Part shown: in pieces, positions 24,745-34,845 of the stretch
How the letters are laid out: the number at the start of each line of letters is the position of its first letter
Numbering within the stretch: position 1 is the stretch's first letter
DNA from: Atherix ibis
Taxonomy: Eukaryota; Arthropoda; Insecta; Diptera; Athericidae
Direction of reading: 5' to 3'
NCBI GenBank assembly: GCA_958298945.1
Contig: OY282609.1
Span: forward strand, 31,841,212-31,905,211
Length of the DNA: 64,000 bases
Translations under genes and position numbers: made by a program
Notes under the pieces: generated by a model
Databases searched by the model: none
What the model saw: the letters and a program-made list of their open reading frames with translations, nothing else
What the model was told of the DNA's origin: nothing

Positions 24745-25690
24745 ATTCCCACATGTGACTACTCAAAATGAGACTATCCAAAGAGCGGTTAGCCAAAGTA
24801 AGGCTATCCTTCCAAAGTGAGACTTTCCAAAATAAGGTTTTCTTTATCCCGTCGAGTAAGACTTTTCTCTCAAAGTGAGGCTATAAAAAGTGGGACTGTT
24901 ACAAGTAAGGTTGTTCCTTTTAAAATGATTCTTTTTTTCTCCAAAGTAAGACTTTGCGGCGTAAGACTATTCTTCCGAAGTCAGGTTTTACAAAGTGCCA
25001 ATATTTAGCATGAGACTAGTAAGACTATCCAGCGTGATAATACTGTCCAAAAGTAACTCTCTAACGAAGGTTTTCTTTTCAAAGTAAGGCTATCAAAAGT
25101 GGGACTATGCCAAGTAAGACTTCCTTTCAAAGTGAGGCTATCCCAAGTGGGACTGTTCCAAGTAAGGTTGTTCCTTTTAAAGTGAAACTTTTTTTCTCCG
25201 AAGTAAGACTAGTAAGACTATCCAGCGTGAGCCTATTCTTTCAAAGTGAGGCTATCTAAAGTGTGACTCTCTAATGAAGGCTTTTCTTTCAAAATAAGGC
25301 TACCCAAAGTGGGAGTAAGGTTGTTCCTTTCAAAGTGAATCCTTTTTTCCTAAATAAGACTATGCAGCGTAAGACTATTCTTCTGAAGTCAGGGTCTCCA
25401 AAGTGCCAATATCAAGCATGAGAATGGTAAGACTGGATAGTCTAAAGTGTGACTCTCTTACAGAGACTTTCCTATCAAAGTAGGGCTATCCAAAGTGAGA
25501 CCATTCCAAGTGAGGCTTTTCTTTCAAAGTGATTCTTTTTTTCCAAAGTAAGACTATTCTTTCCAACTGAGAAGACTCTTCTAAAGTGAGGCTATCCAAA
25601 GTAAGAATTTTCAAAGTGAATCTTTCCAGGCTATTTAAAATGAAACTATCTAGAGTCAGGATTTTCATTCAAAATGAGGCTATCCTAAGG
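24745..25690. repeat. Minisatellite with AAAGTRAGRCTAT core and higher-order units
   Basis: Degenerate units of about 20-28 bp built on CCAAAGTAAGACTATTC and CCAAAGTGAGGCTATCC. A longer phrase, AAGTGGGACTGTT followed by CAAGTAAGGTTGTTCC, recurs at about 24889 and 25147 with a shortened version at about 25308, so short units are organised into larger blocks of about 170-260 bp. Frames of about 60 codons on both strands here are by-products. Confidence 0.85.
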
Positions 25691-25878
25691 AGTCTAGCTG
25701 ATTTATCAGCATCATTAATAGCGTAACATCCGAGAGTTCGGTCTAGGCCTTCTGAATCAAAAAACTCGATATATCCCCGCTTTGCCCCACGGTCTTCCAG
25801 TTCGACACTTCCAGCTAACAGCGTCACTCTACCAAAATCACGGTCTACCACGCTTTCTGTGGCCATAAATGAAGCCAT
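25669..25878 (-). pseudogene. Possible RNase H relic of a retrotransposon
   Basis: A 69-codon minus frame contains AGSVELEDRGAKRGYIEFFD and LDRTLGCYAINDADKSARLL. The order GSxLEDRxGAG ... LGxYATxFQAE is what the N-terminal part of an RNase H domain in LINE-type retrotransposons looks like, and base composition is much less AT-rich than the neighbours. However the catalytic Asp before GS and the Glu of QAE are not present as such, and the frame's end merges with the minisatellite. The adjoining 126-codon minus frame (25964-26344) could be part of the same ruin but shows no motif I can name. Confidence 0.3.
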
Positions 25879-28136
25879 CTTAGACTTACCGAACAGAATC
25901 CCTCTTATCCATACGGATTAATTGTCTAGTCCATTAAGCTTAATTTGATCCGCAACCAGGCGATTACGATAACACTCTAGGTATCGTCCTCAAATAAGCT
26001 CCGGAATTGACAATCCTCATGTAGGGGTCCCAAAAATTATACGAAGAATCCTCCTCTAGAACGCGGACAAGAGTTCGCGACGATTTTTGCTGATAACCCA
26101 GGCTGCGAAGACTGCATAAGAACTGCTTCAATGTTATGGTCAGAATTTTTGGAGCAAAATTATCAGGACTAACTAAAGGAGGCTTTGTTGGCTGCCAGTA
26201 GTCGTGCCCGGAGTTCTTCCTCCATGTCGTTGTCGACAGCATCCCTTTACCCCAAATAGGAAAATGATTTTGTTTAATAATCACTGAAAAATATGACCTA
26301 AAATCGATCAATGATGACCTTGCCACCAAGTCAGAACATCGCAATTTGTTTGATTTGGAAGCCCTTGGATCGGATACCAGCTGATTCTTTGAATGAAGAC
26401 AAATTTCCCAAGATTCGATCTCTTCTTTTATTCAAATGTTCTTAAATGATCGCAATATTTTTCTGCTGGAAATTCATTTAATAAAAACTATCCAAGAAAA
26501 GAAGTTAATCATCCCTTTTATGACTGAGAGTTTCAAAATCGTTTCACTACAGTGTGATTATCGATACTTACTTCAGGAAGCTTTTAAAATGATTCCCAAC
26601 TCATAATAAGCCAATTTTTCGTAAAAACTTCGAACAAAATATGACTCCACACTTGACCATAAAACCCATAAATTCCAATACCGACCATTGCGAAATTCGC
26701 TTCCAAACAATCAATCGCACTAACAACTCTATTCGCCGCATTGGCGTAAATTACAAAATTCATAATTTTCTGTTGTCAATGGCCTCGTTTTATTGTGTTT
26801 TGAATATTGTATGGAAAATTACGATTATCTCGAATATTTCTACGTTATGGCATTTGGCGCCATTAGAAATCCCATCGCATAACATCTGCTTTGAATGGTC
26901 TTCATCGGATCAATTGTCACCATTGGAATTTGACGATTTCTGACGCAACCAACTTGCATTCCTTTAATGGTCACCAAATCGATATGAAAACAATTTGCTT
27001 TATTTACGTTTTTTTCTTCTTCTTTGTTATTCTTCGAACACAAAACTTAATCAGAAGCTTTATTGTTGGTCGGAAGATTTACACGCCACCGCAGAGAATT
27101 TTCGTTTCTGAAATTTTTTTCTTAATTAAGACGCCATCATTTAACAGCTGAAAATAGCCATCGTCCTCGTCCCTGGTTTTTGGTTTTCAACTTGACATTA
27201 ACGAGTGAACAACAAAACTGTTCATCACCAAACGTTGATTGGCAGTTAATGTAAGCAAACACGTCAAAATCATCGGAATTTTTTTTCCCTCATTGTGGAT
27301 GAGCTGTTTTGTTGGAAAGTAAAACTATTTTTGCCATTTTTTGTTGTTGTTGTGATTTAGACAAGCCACAAAAGTTTTCTTCAAATATAAAATCTCGGAA
27401 TTCAAAAAGTTTTCTTTACTATTCCAAGGTCAATGGTTCTTGGCACAGTCAGACCCCCCTCAAAAAGTCCGTGACAAACCCCAGGCAAAGTGAGAAGAAG
27501 AGTTTTTCTTCTAAAAGAAAACGCTTTTCAGCTAAATGTTCGTTCGACTGTCAACAGTGTCATTTTAGGGGCCAAGAAAACAAAGTTTTTGTTCCACATT
27601 AAAGCTCAGAACTATCGAGATTCATTCGATTTTTTTTTAAGAAAGAACAGAATTTATTCCTATTCAACCATGGACACATTGTCTTTTGGATCATTTTCAA
27701 ATATTCTGTGGGAATTTTAGATGAAAACTTAAAGACTTTAATTCTTCTTAAAGCAATTAAGTTTGTTTCTTTTTTTAATATAAAATGCTGGAGGAAAAAA
27801 TTCTTAGTCAATTTGAAAAGATAAAAATTAAAAATTTTTAGTTGGTTGCGATAAGATTTTTTTGAAAATTTATTAGGATTTTTATAAATTGTGTTATAAA
27901 ATAAATAAATAAACTTGTAGGAAGGAATAAAAGTGTTATTAAAAACTAACAAGTCCTTTTAATAGATTGAATTTGCAGAGGAATTGTTAAGAGTTTTTAG
28001 AAAATACGAAATGACTAATGAAAACCATAACTGAAAGTTCTGAATAAGAAAATTAGTATTCTTGGTACAATAACGCACTTTTAGGTAAATAATAAAATTA
28101 AGTCAAAAAAAATCTTAAATTAAAAAATTTTGTTAA
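25879..28136. other. Non-repetitive DNA, no confident gene
   Basis: Minus frame 25964-26344 (126 codons) and plus frames 26641-26943 (100 codons), 26891-27151 and 27309-27602 are present. They overlap others on the opposite strand and show no domain. 26640-27300 has higher complexity than average and could be conserved non-coding DNA; this needs comparison with relatives. 27720-28136 is AT-rich. Confidence 0.45.
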
Positions 28137-29890
28137 GGAAAACCACGATTGGAAAATACTGCAATTTCTCGAAAACCACGTTTGTGTCTGGTTTCTTCTA
28201 AAACCTTGTTGGTTTCTCCTTAAACCAAGTTGGTTGCTAACTTCTCCCAAGACAACATTGATCTCTCCTTAAACGACGTTGGTTTCCTCGAAATCAAGTG
28301 TGTTTCTCATAAAAGCACGTTGGTATTTCCTAAAAACACGTCGATTTCGCGTTTCTTCTAAAACCACGTTGGCTCTTCCTTAAATCGCGTTCATTTCTTT
28401 TTAAAACGACGTTTTAAAACTGCTTCTTAAACCACGTTGATTTCTTCTAAAACACTTATTTTTTACTAAAACCGTATTGTTTTCTCGTAAATCACGTTTA
28501 TTTCTCATAAAAGCACGTTGGTGTTTCCTAAAACCACGTCGATTTCTTGTTTCTTCTAAAACTACGTTGGCTCTTCCTTAAATCGCGTTCATTTCTTTTT
28601 AAAACGACGTTGACTGCTTCTAAAATTACGTTGATTTATTCTAAAACACTCATTTTTTACTGAAATCGTATTGGTTTCTCCTAAAGCCACCTTGGTCTCT
28701 CCAAAAACCACGTTGGCTTCTCCTAAATCACGTTTGTTTCTCATAAAACCACGTTGGTGTTTTCCTGAAACCACGTTGGTTTCACGTTTCTTCAAAAACC
28801 ACGTTGCTTCTTCCTTAAATCGCGTTAATTTTTTTTTTAAATCACGTTGATTTCTTCTAAAACCACGTTGATTTCTTTTAAAAATACGTAAATCACGTTT
28901 ATTTCCCATAAAACCACGTTGGTGTTTCCTAAAACCACGTTGGTTCCTCGTTTCTTCTAAAACCACGTTGATTTCTTCTAAAATCACTAGCTTTTTGCGG
29001 AAATCGTATTCGTTTTTCCTAAACCAGGTTGGTTTTTCCTAAAGTAACCGTGGTCTCTCCTTAAACCAGGTTGATTGCTCCTAAAGTCCCGTTCATGTTT
29101 GTCAAAATCATGTTGGGTTCTGGTTTCTTTTAAAACCTCATTGGTCTCTCTTTAAATCACGTTCATTTCTTCTTAAAATCACGTTGGTCTCTCCTTACAG
29201 CACGTTGGTTCTTCCTTAAACCACGTTCATTTTTCTGTAAAACTACGCTGAGTTCTTCTAAAATCACGTTAATTTCTTCTAAAATCACTAGTTTTTTACT
29301 AAAATCATAATGGTTTTTCCTAAACCAGGTTGGTTTCTCCTAAAGTTACCTTAGTCTTTTCTTAAACCAGGTTGGTTTTTCCTAAGACCCCGTTGATATT
29401 TTCCAAAATTATGTTGGTTTATGGTTTATTCTAAAACCGCATTAGTTCTTCCTTAAATCACCTTCATTTCTTATTAAAACCATGTTGATTTCTTCTAAAA
29501 CCACGTAGATTTATTCTAAAACGACGTTAATTTCTTCTAAAACCACTAGTTTTTTACTGAAACCATATTGGTTTTTCTTAAACCAGGTTGGTTTCTCCGA
29601 AAGCCACCTTCGTCTTAACTGAAACCAGTTTGGTTACTCCTAAAACCCCGTTGATATTTGCCAAAATCATGTTGGTTTATGGTTTCTTCTAAAACCACAG
29701 TTGCTCTTGCTAAAATGACCTAAAATCCCGTTATTTTTTCCTTAAGTCACGTTGGCTTCTAGTTGCTTCTAGTCGCGTTCATTTCTTCTAAAACCAAAAC
29801 ACTTGGTATTTACTAAAACCGCATTGATTTCTACTAAAATCGCATTGGTTTCTTCTAAAAGCGGATTGGTTTCCCCTCAAAGTTTCTCCT
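28137..29890. repeat. Minisatellite with AAAACCACGTTGGTTTCT core
   Basis: Tens of degenerate units of about 22-30 bp: YTAAAACCACGTTGRTTTC with CTTCTAAA or TCCTAAA linkers. Larger blocks recur: TTCTAAAACCACGTTGGCTC followed by TTCCTTAAATCGCGTTCATTTC appears at about 28356, 28553 and in modified form at 28788, a spacing near 200-235 bp. A 132-codon minus frame (28589-28987) is made of repeated NVVLEETN / NQRGFRK-like peptides and is a translation of the repeat, not a gene. Confidence 0.9.
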
Positions 29891-30220
29891 TAGAATTTTT
29901 CGTTCAGAAAAGCATGATTCAAAAAAATTAACTTCCACAAAATTCAGATTATTTTCAGTGTAAAAAAAAGACTGAGGGACGACAGCCAATTTATAACCAA
30001 AAATCTAGAACTACGTTTATTGCCCCTAAAAATTTAGCTCCGTCAACATTTTATGGCGTCTTCAAAAATCCAAGAAAACGGCAGAGAACATTCGATTCAT
30101 CAAGTGAAAAAGTCGTTTTAATTGGCATCACCCAACCCCCTTCCCCTCCGCCAAACAAGCAAGTTTACAGAATTTTTAAAAACTTAACCAATTCAGAAAT
30201 GTTCTAATAAGAAAGTGTTA
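29891..30220. other. Short non-repetitive spacer
   Basis: No feature seen apart from a C-rich run near 30130-30150. Confidence 0.5.
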
Positions 30221-30709
30221 TGCTAAGGAGCTGTTGGACTCTGTCCGCGACGACCCAAATTCGCTCCAGAGGGTCATAACTGGTGACGAATCATGGGTTT
30301 ATGGTTATGACACTGAAACCAAAGCTCAATCATCCCAATGGAAGCTGCCGCACGAGCCAAGACCGAAAAAACGCGCCAAGTTCGGTCGAATGTGAAGGTT
30401 TTGCTTACAGTTTTCTTCGATTGCAGGGGCGTGGTGCATCATGAGTTCTTGCCATAGGGTAGAACGGTCAATAAGGAATATTATCTGCAAATATGCGAGG
30501 CAATCCGCCAGAAACGCCCGGATTTGTGGAAGAACAAAAATTGGCTTTTGCCATTTTTGGTCAAAAAGAACACACTAATAATACCGCAGCCACCGTATTC
30601 CCCAGATCTGGCCCCATGTGACTTTTTCTTATTCCCGAAACTGAAGAGCCCCATGAAACGACGACGCTACGCTATGATTGACGGGATAAAGACGACATGG
30701 AATAAATAA
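30221..30709 (+). pseudogene. Mariner transposase remnant in copy B
   Basis: In frame from AKELLDSVRDDPN through LQRVITGDESWVYGYD (first catalytic Asp), ETKAQSSQWKLPHEPRPKK, then a one-base loss shifts the frame before the KVLLTVFF region. The second catalytic Asp (HHDNAPAH block) is removed by a small deletion: the text jumps from NWLLP to FLVKKNTLIIPQPPYSPDLAP. Then CDFFLFPKLKSPMKRRRYA, and the last ~35 residues (KCFEDWKK..GDYFEGDK) are lost, with an early stop after KTTWNK. Confidence 0.88.
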
Positions 30710-30752
30710 TTTTTGAAAAAAACAAAATTCACGATACTTTTTGAACAGACCT
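30221..30752 (+). mobile_element. Mariner copy B: 5'-truncated fragment
   Basis: Begins inside the transposase at AKELLDSVRDD and runs to the right terminal repeat ACGATACTTTTTGAACAGAC (ending about 30752); the last bases CG and a clear TA are not preserved. It belongs to the same family as A, C and D. It lacks the 5' end altogether, so it cannot move. Confidence 0.88.
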
Positions 30753-32450
30753 TTTTGGGTATTGAGTGCGCTGATCAGATCGCCTGGGAAATCCTCATGC
30801 GTCCAGTACCCCAGTAATCCCTAATTAACTTGTCTGCTCAAAATGTGGGATTTTTGGCCTCCTGTAGAAAAACAGACTGGACAATGTGGCAGTCTACTGA
30901 ACATCCTCATCGAAATGTTCGCCGCAAAAGCTGCTCAGAATTGGGATTGGACATTCTGCTCCTGTTTAGAAACCACCCTCGTCTCATCTGCCAATCCGGT
31001 AGCGTTCATATAACATTCTCTCATACACTAATTAGGATTCCTTCCATTGTGAAACTCCTCGATCCAAACAATTTCATTTCCAAGTCCTTTATTTAATGAG
31101 TTTTCTTAAATAAACAAATTTTCTTCCACAAAAGTCACCAAAAGGCCCCTTCCACATGTCTAAGGCAACCGTTAAAACAGAAACGAACAAACAAACAATG
31201 TGCATTACCAATTTAAGGCTTGTAAACAAAAGATCAGCAACTAAATTGAAAAAAAATAAATAATTTTTAGCATAAGAACTCGTACCCAACCTCGCTGATA
31301 ATATACATTTTAAAACTTAATATTTTTGTCTTAGAAGAAAGACACACAGAAATATAGTATAAAAAAACAATGCCACAAATACTCCCTCGACTATAAAGAT
31401 AATCAGAAAAAAATAAGAACGCATTCTAGAGCAAGATTTACTATCTTAGTTGACTTACTTAATTGGAGATAGTCTCTTCCGCAACTCATCATCAACGTTC
31501 TGTCCCAACAAATATGGAAATGAGAGACAAAAAAACATTATCCAACAGAACTGATACGATGGGGAAGAGGGACACATGCACGCATGGAGAAGAAGATGAA
31601 CAACAAAATAATTGAGTGGGTGATAAGTGAACATTCGTTGCCGTCTGAGATCGCGTAGGTCTTAAACATTGCTAGCCGAACACCTTATCTGGCTGGGAAT
31701 GAGACAAGGACCAAATGTCGGTTTTTGTATTTTATCAAAAGGCAAGAAAATGTTGATTCGGAATTTGATGATAAGACCAGTTAACACGATGGTTTCGTCT
31801 TCCAAGGTGTGTACACACACACACACCACAGCAAAACACAAATTGCACAAGCACCTCTAATCTCACCACAGAAGCCATAAGACCCGATGGAGATGACGTC
31901 TACTTTTTTTTCTGGTCACTAAATGAGTCTTAAATGCGTACAGAAAATGGAGAAGATTTTTATCAAAAGTCTTAAAGTATGAATTCGGTTTGGGGAAGGA
32001 AAGCAGATACTCGTAAAATGGTAAGCAGGGAAGTCATTAGCATTTTTCGAGATGTCCGTGATAATGAAGCTTTCAGCACATACGAGAGCTGAGCAGAGTG
32101 CCCATCCAGGGATTCTTTTGCTATTACGAAAAATGTCTACAAATGTACTTTTTAGTAACATTCGGAATACTGTGAGTATTTGGGGAAGAATATGGTGGAA
32201 AATTTGCATCATTCTTTAAATACCAACATGTCCTTGCGTTCGTTTCCTTACTACTCACCTTGTTTTGGAATTTTCTGGAATTCAGTTCCAATTCTTCAAC
32301 AATTCAAATGGCAAATTTTTATCCTTTAAAAACTTTAATTGGACTTTTTTTTTAGCCCAAATTTAGATTTTGTTATTCGAACTATTTTAAGTCCTGTTTT
32401 TTATTAGCACTATTTTTTTTTGTTGGTTTTGTTTTAGAAAGTCCTGTTAT
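30753..32450. other. Non-repetitive DNA, no gene recognised
   Basis: Includes a short AC microsatellite near 31811-31824. Several frames of 60-97 codons on both strands (30830-31096, 31089-31289, 31662-31860, 31919-32212) have no recognised domain. 32310-32450 already contains T-rich phrases that lead into the next array. Confidence 0.5.
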
Positions 32451-33505
32451 GGTCATCAATACTTTAGGTTCTGTATTTGGTACTATTTTGCGTCCGGTTT
32501 TTTGGTACTATTTTCGGTACGGTTTTTGGTAATATTTTCGGTTCAGTTTTTAGTACTATTTTCGGTACCGTTTTTGGTGCTATTTGAGGTTCTGTTTTTG
32601 GTACCATTTTCAGTCCAGTTTTTTAGTACTATTTTCGGTAAGGTTTTTGGTACTTTTTTCCGTACGGTTTTTGGTACTATTTTCCGTTAGGTTTTTGGAA
32701 CTATTTTTAGTACGGTTTTTTGGTACTATTTTCGGTACGGTTTTTGGTACTATTTTCGGTACAGTTTTTAGTACTATTTTAGGTCCGGTTTTTGCTACTA
32801 TTTTAGTTACCGTTTTTGGTACTATTTTAGGTGTAGTTTTTGTGCTATTTTCGGTGCGGTTTTTGGTGCTATTTTAGGTTCTGTTTTTTGTATCATTTTC
32901 AGTCCAGTTTTTTAGTACTATTTTCGCTACGGTTTTTGGAACTTTTTTCCGTAAGCTTTTTGGTAATATTTTCGGTTCAGTTTTTAGTACTATTTTCGGT
33001 ACGGTTTTTGGTGCTATTTTAGGTTCTGTTTTTGGTACCATTTTCAGTCCAGTTTTTTAGTATTATTTTCGGTACGGTTTTTGGTACTTTTTTCTGTACA
33101 GTTTTTGGTACTATTTTCCGTAAGGTTTTTGGAACTATTTTTAGTACCGTTTTTTTGGTACTATTTTCGGTCCAGTTTTTAGTACTATTTTCGGTACGGT
33201 TTTTGGTACTATTTTCGGTACAGTTTTTAGTACTATTTCAGGTCCGGTTTTTAATACTATTTTAGGTACCGTTTTGGTACTATTTTAGGTCTAGTTTTTG
33301 TGCTATTTTCGGTACGGTTTTTGGTGCTATTTTAGGTCCTAGAGAAATTATTGAATTTAAGGTTCTGTTATTGATATGATTTTAGGTCCCACGTTTTCTT
33401 AAATATTTTTAGGTCCTGTTTTTGGTACTATTTTCGGTACGGTTTTTAGTACTATTTTCGGTACGGTTTTTAGTATTATTTTAAGGCCCACGTTTTTGTA
33501 GATGC
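32451..33505. repeat. 24-bp minisatellite with TTCGGTACGGTTTTTGG core, array 1
   Basis: Dozens of copies of a 24-bp unit made of GGTACTATTTTC and GGTACGGTTTTT. Variants replace CGGTACGG by AGGTTCTG, AGGTCCGG or CAGTCCAG. Because the unit is a multiple of three and T-rich on this strand, plus-strand frames stay open for up to 97 codons (peptides such as FGTIFGTV and VLFSVRFL). These are translations of a repeat. The same family forms a second array at 38265-38885. Confidence 0.93.
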
Positions 33506-33551
33506 TATGTTCTATTTTAGACTTATTGTTAAACGTTTATTTAAGTTGAAT

Positions 33552-34047
33552 ATGGAAGATTAAACTTTTTATTTTCGCCATATTTCGTAAAGGTAAGAAC
33601 GCGCGTGAAGCTTGTGAATAAAAAGGTACAGTTAATGGTGATAATACTCTACAAGTGCGTTAGTACCAACGATGGCTTACGAGATTCTGTCTCAACGATG
33701 GTCCTTGGTCAGGAAGGGTAACCGAGGTTGATGACGACTAAATAAAGGCATGAATTGGTACAAATCAGCGTTATACGGCGCGAAAGAATTCAGAAACGTG
33801 GAGCAGTCATCATTCAATTGTTCAAGCCTACCTGAAAAAGCTGGGATGCATAAGCTAGCTTGATATTTGGTTTCAAAAAACTTCATTTGACGTAAGGAAA
33901 ACAATCCTTTTTTGAAGCAGTTGATAACTGGTGATAAGAAGCAGATCGTTTACAAAAAAAGGATATGATCTGCCTTAAACGGCAATAAAAGCGGACACTC
34001 GTCAAAGGAAGGTTATGGTCTCAGTGTGATGGGAGTTGTTTTTTTTC
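33552..34047 (+). pseudogene. Mariner relic G, N-terminal half of a third family
   Basis: Reading on the plus strand with several stops: FRKGKNAREACE, GTVNGDN.LQV, YQRWLTRF, DGPWSGRVTEVDDD, NQRYTARKNSE, HHSIVQAYLKKLG, LDIWF, then LKQLITGDKKQIVY (first catalytic Asp in TGDK) and a ruined KVMVSV.WELF at about 34020-34045. This is the order of the N-terminal half of a mariner transposase: helix-turn-helix part, RPTEVDDD linker, second helix-turn-helix, WVPH-like motif (decayed), catalytic block. It differs clearly from the families of copies A-D and E-F. Stop codons at about 33630, 33668, 33740 and others. The 3' half is absent; copy C begins immediately after. Confidence 0.75.
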
Positions 34048-34843
34048 AAAATTTATATATTTATTCTTGTATATCTATTTTGTCCCCTTCAAAGTAATCC
34101 CCACCAGATATTATACACTTGTGCCAACATTTTTTCCAATCCTCGAAGCACTTCAAAAAATCATTTTTTGTGATCTTTTTCAGCTCATCCTTCGATGCAG
34201 TCTTTATCTTCTCAATCGTAGCGTAGCATCGTCCTTTCATGGGGCTCTTGAGTTTCGGGAACAAGAAAAAGTCACAGGGGCCAGATCTGGGGAATACGGT
34301 GGCTACGGCATTATTAGTGTGTTGTTTTTGGCCTAAAATGGCAAAAGCCTATTTTTGTTCTTCCACAAATCTGGGCGTTACTGTTGGATTGCTTTGCGTA
34401 ACTTGCGCATATCTTGCAGGTAATATTCCTTATTGAGCGTTCTACTCTGTGGTAAGAACTCATGATGCACCATGCCCCTGCAATCGAAGAAAACTGTAAG
34501 CAAAACCTTCACATTCGACCGAACACGCTTTTCGTCGTTCACATGTTCTCGGCCCGCTGTACCACCGATAAACGTTGCTTCGGTCCAAGGTAGCGTCACC
34601 ATATGCTACCGTCAACATTCGGAATCCGTCCGCGCAATTTTTTTTTCACACAAAATTTGATACAGATTCTTTGATCTATTTTTTGGTATCTGCTGTCAAA
34701 AATTAACTGAACATTCAAAATGTCTGAACTTGTCGGCATAAGTGAAAGACATGAGCACCAATATAACGCCACAAAAAATCGAAAATCAAATATACGTAAC
34801 CCACGGAAATTCAAAATTCAGGATACTTTTTGAACAGACCTCG
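34048..34843 (-). mobile_element. Mariner copy C: 3'-truncated deletion derivative
   Basis: Minus orientation. The 5' terminal repeat is at 34819-34843 (minus reading CGAGGTCTGTTCAAAAAGTA), flanked by TA at 34844-34845. The 5' leader follows, then a shortened transposase. The 3' terminal repeat is missing: about 20 bases after the stop the text runs into relic G at about 34047. The element therefore has only one end. Confidence 0.88.
34061..34679 (-). pseudogene. Mariner transposase remnant in copy C
   Basis: The start codon position (34677-34679) reads ATA instead of ATG. After IDQRICIKFCVK a frameshift follows, then the GGTAGREHVNDEKR part of the first DNA-binding domain is joined directly to VRSNVKVLLTVFFDCRGMVH. 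This deletion removes the second helix-turn-helix, the linker and the first catalytic Asp. A second deletion removes the HHDNAPAH block (AF..ILA where NWLLHHDNAP..REFLA is expected), identical in position to that in copy B. The C-terminus is well kept: MFPKLKSPMKGRCYATIEKI, KCFEDWKKCWHKCIISGGDY and FEGDKIDIQE then a stop at 34061-34063. Confidence 0.88.
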
Positions 34844-34845
34844 TA

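Noticed and set aside
24745..25690. CRISPR-like array
   Set aside because: Units are contiguous and diverged with no constant repeat alternating with unique spacers, and the DNA is eukaryotic.
28589..28987. 132-codon frame on the minus strand
   Set aside because: Lies wholly inside the AAAACCACGTTGG minisatellite; its protein is a translation of the repeat with no domain.
32502..33265. Several plus-strand frames of 60-97 codons (FGTIFGTV, VLFSVRFL repeats)
   Set aside because: Products of a 24-bp repeat whose length is a multiple of three; all three plus frames are open, which is a composition effect.
33692..33904. 70-codon minus frame over mariner relic G
   Set aside because: Shadow of the plus-strand transposase relic.
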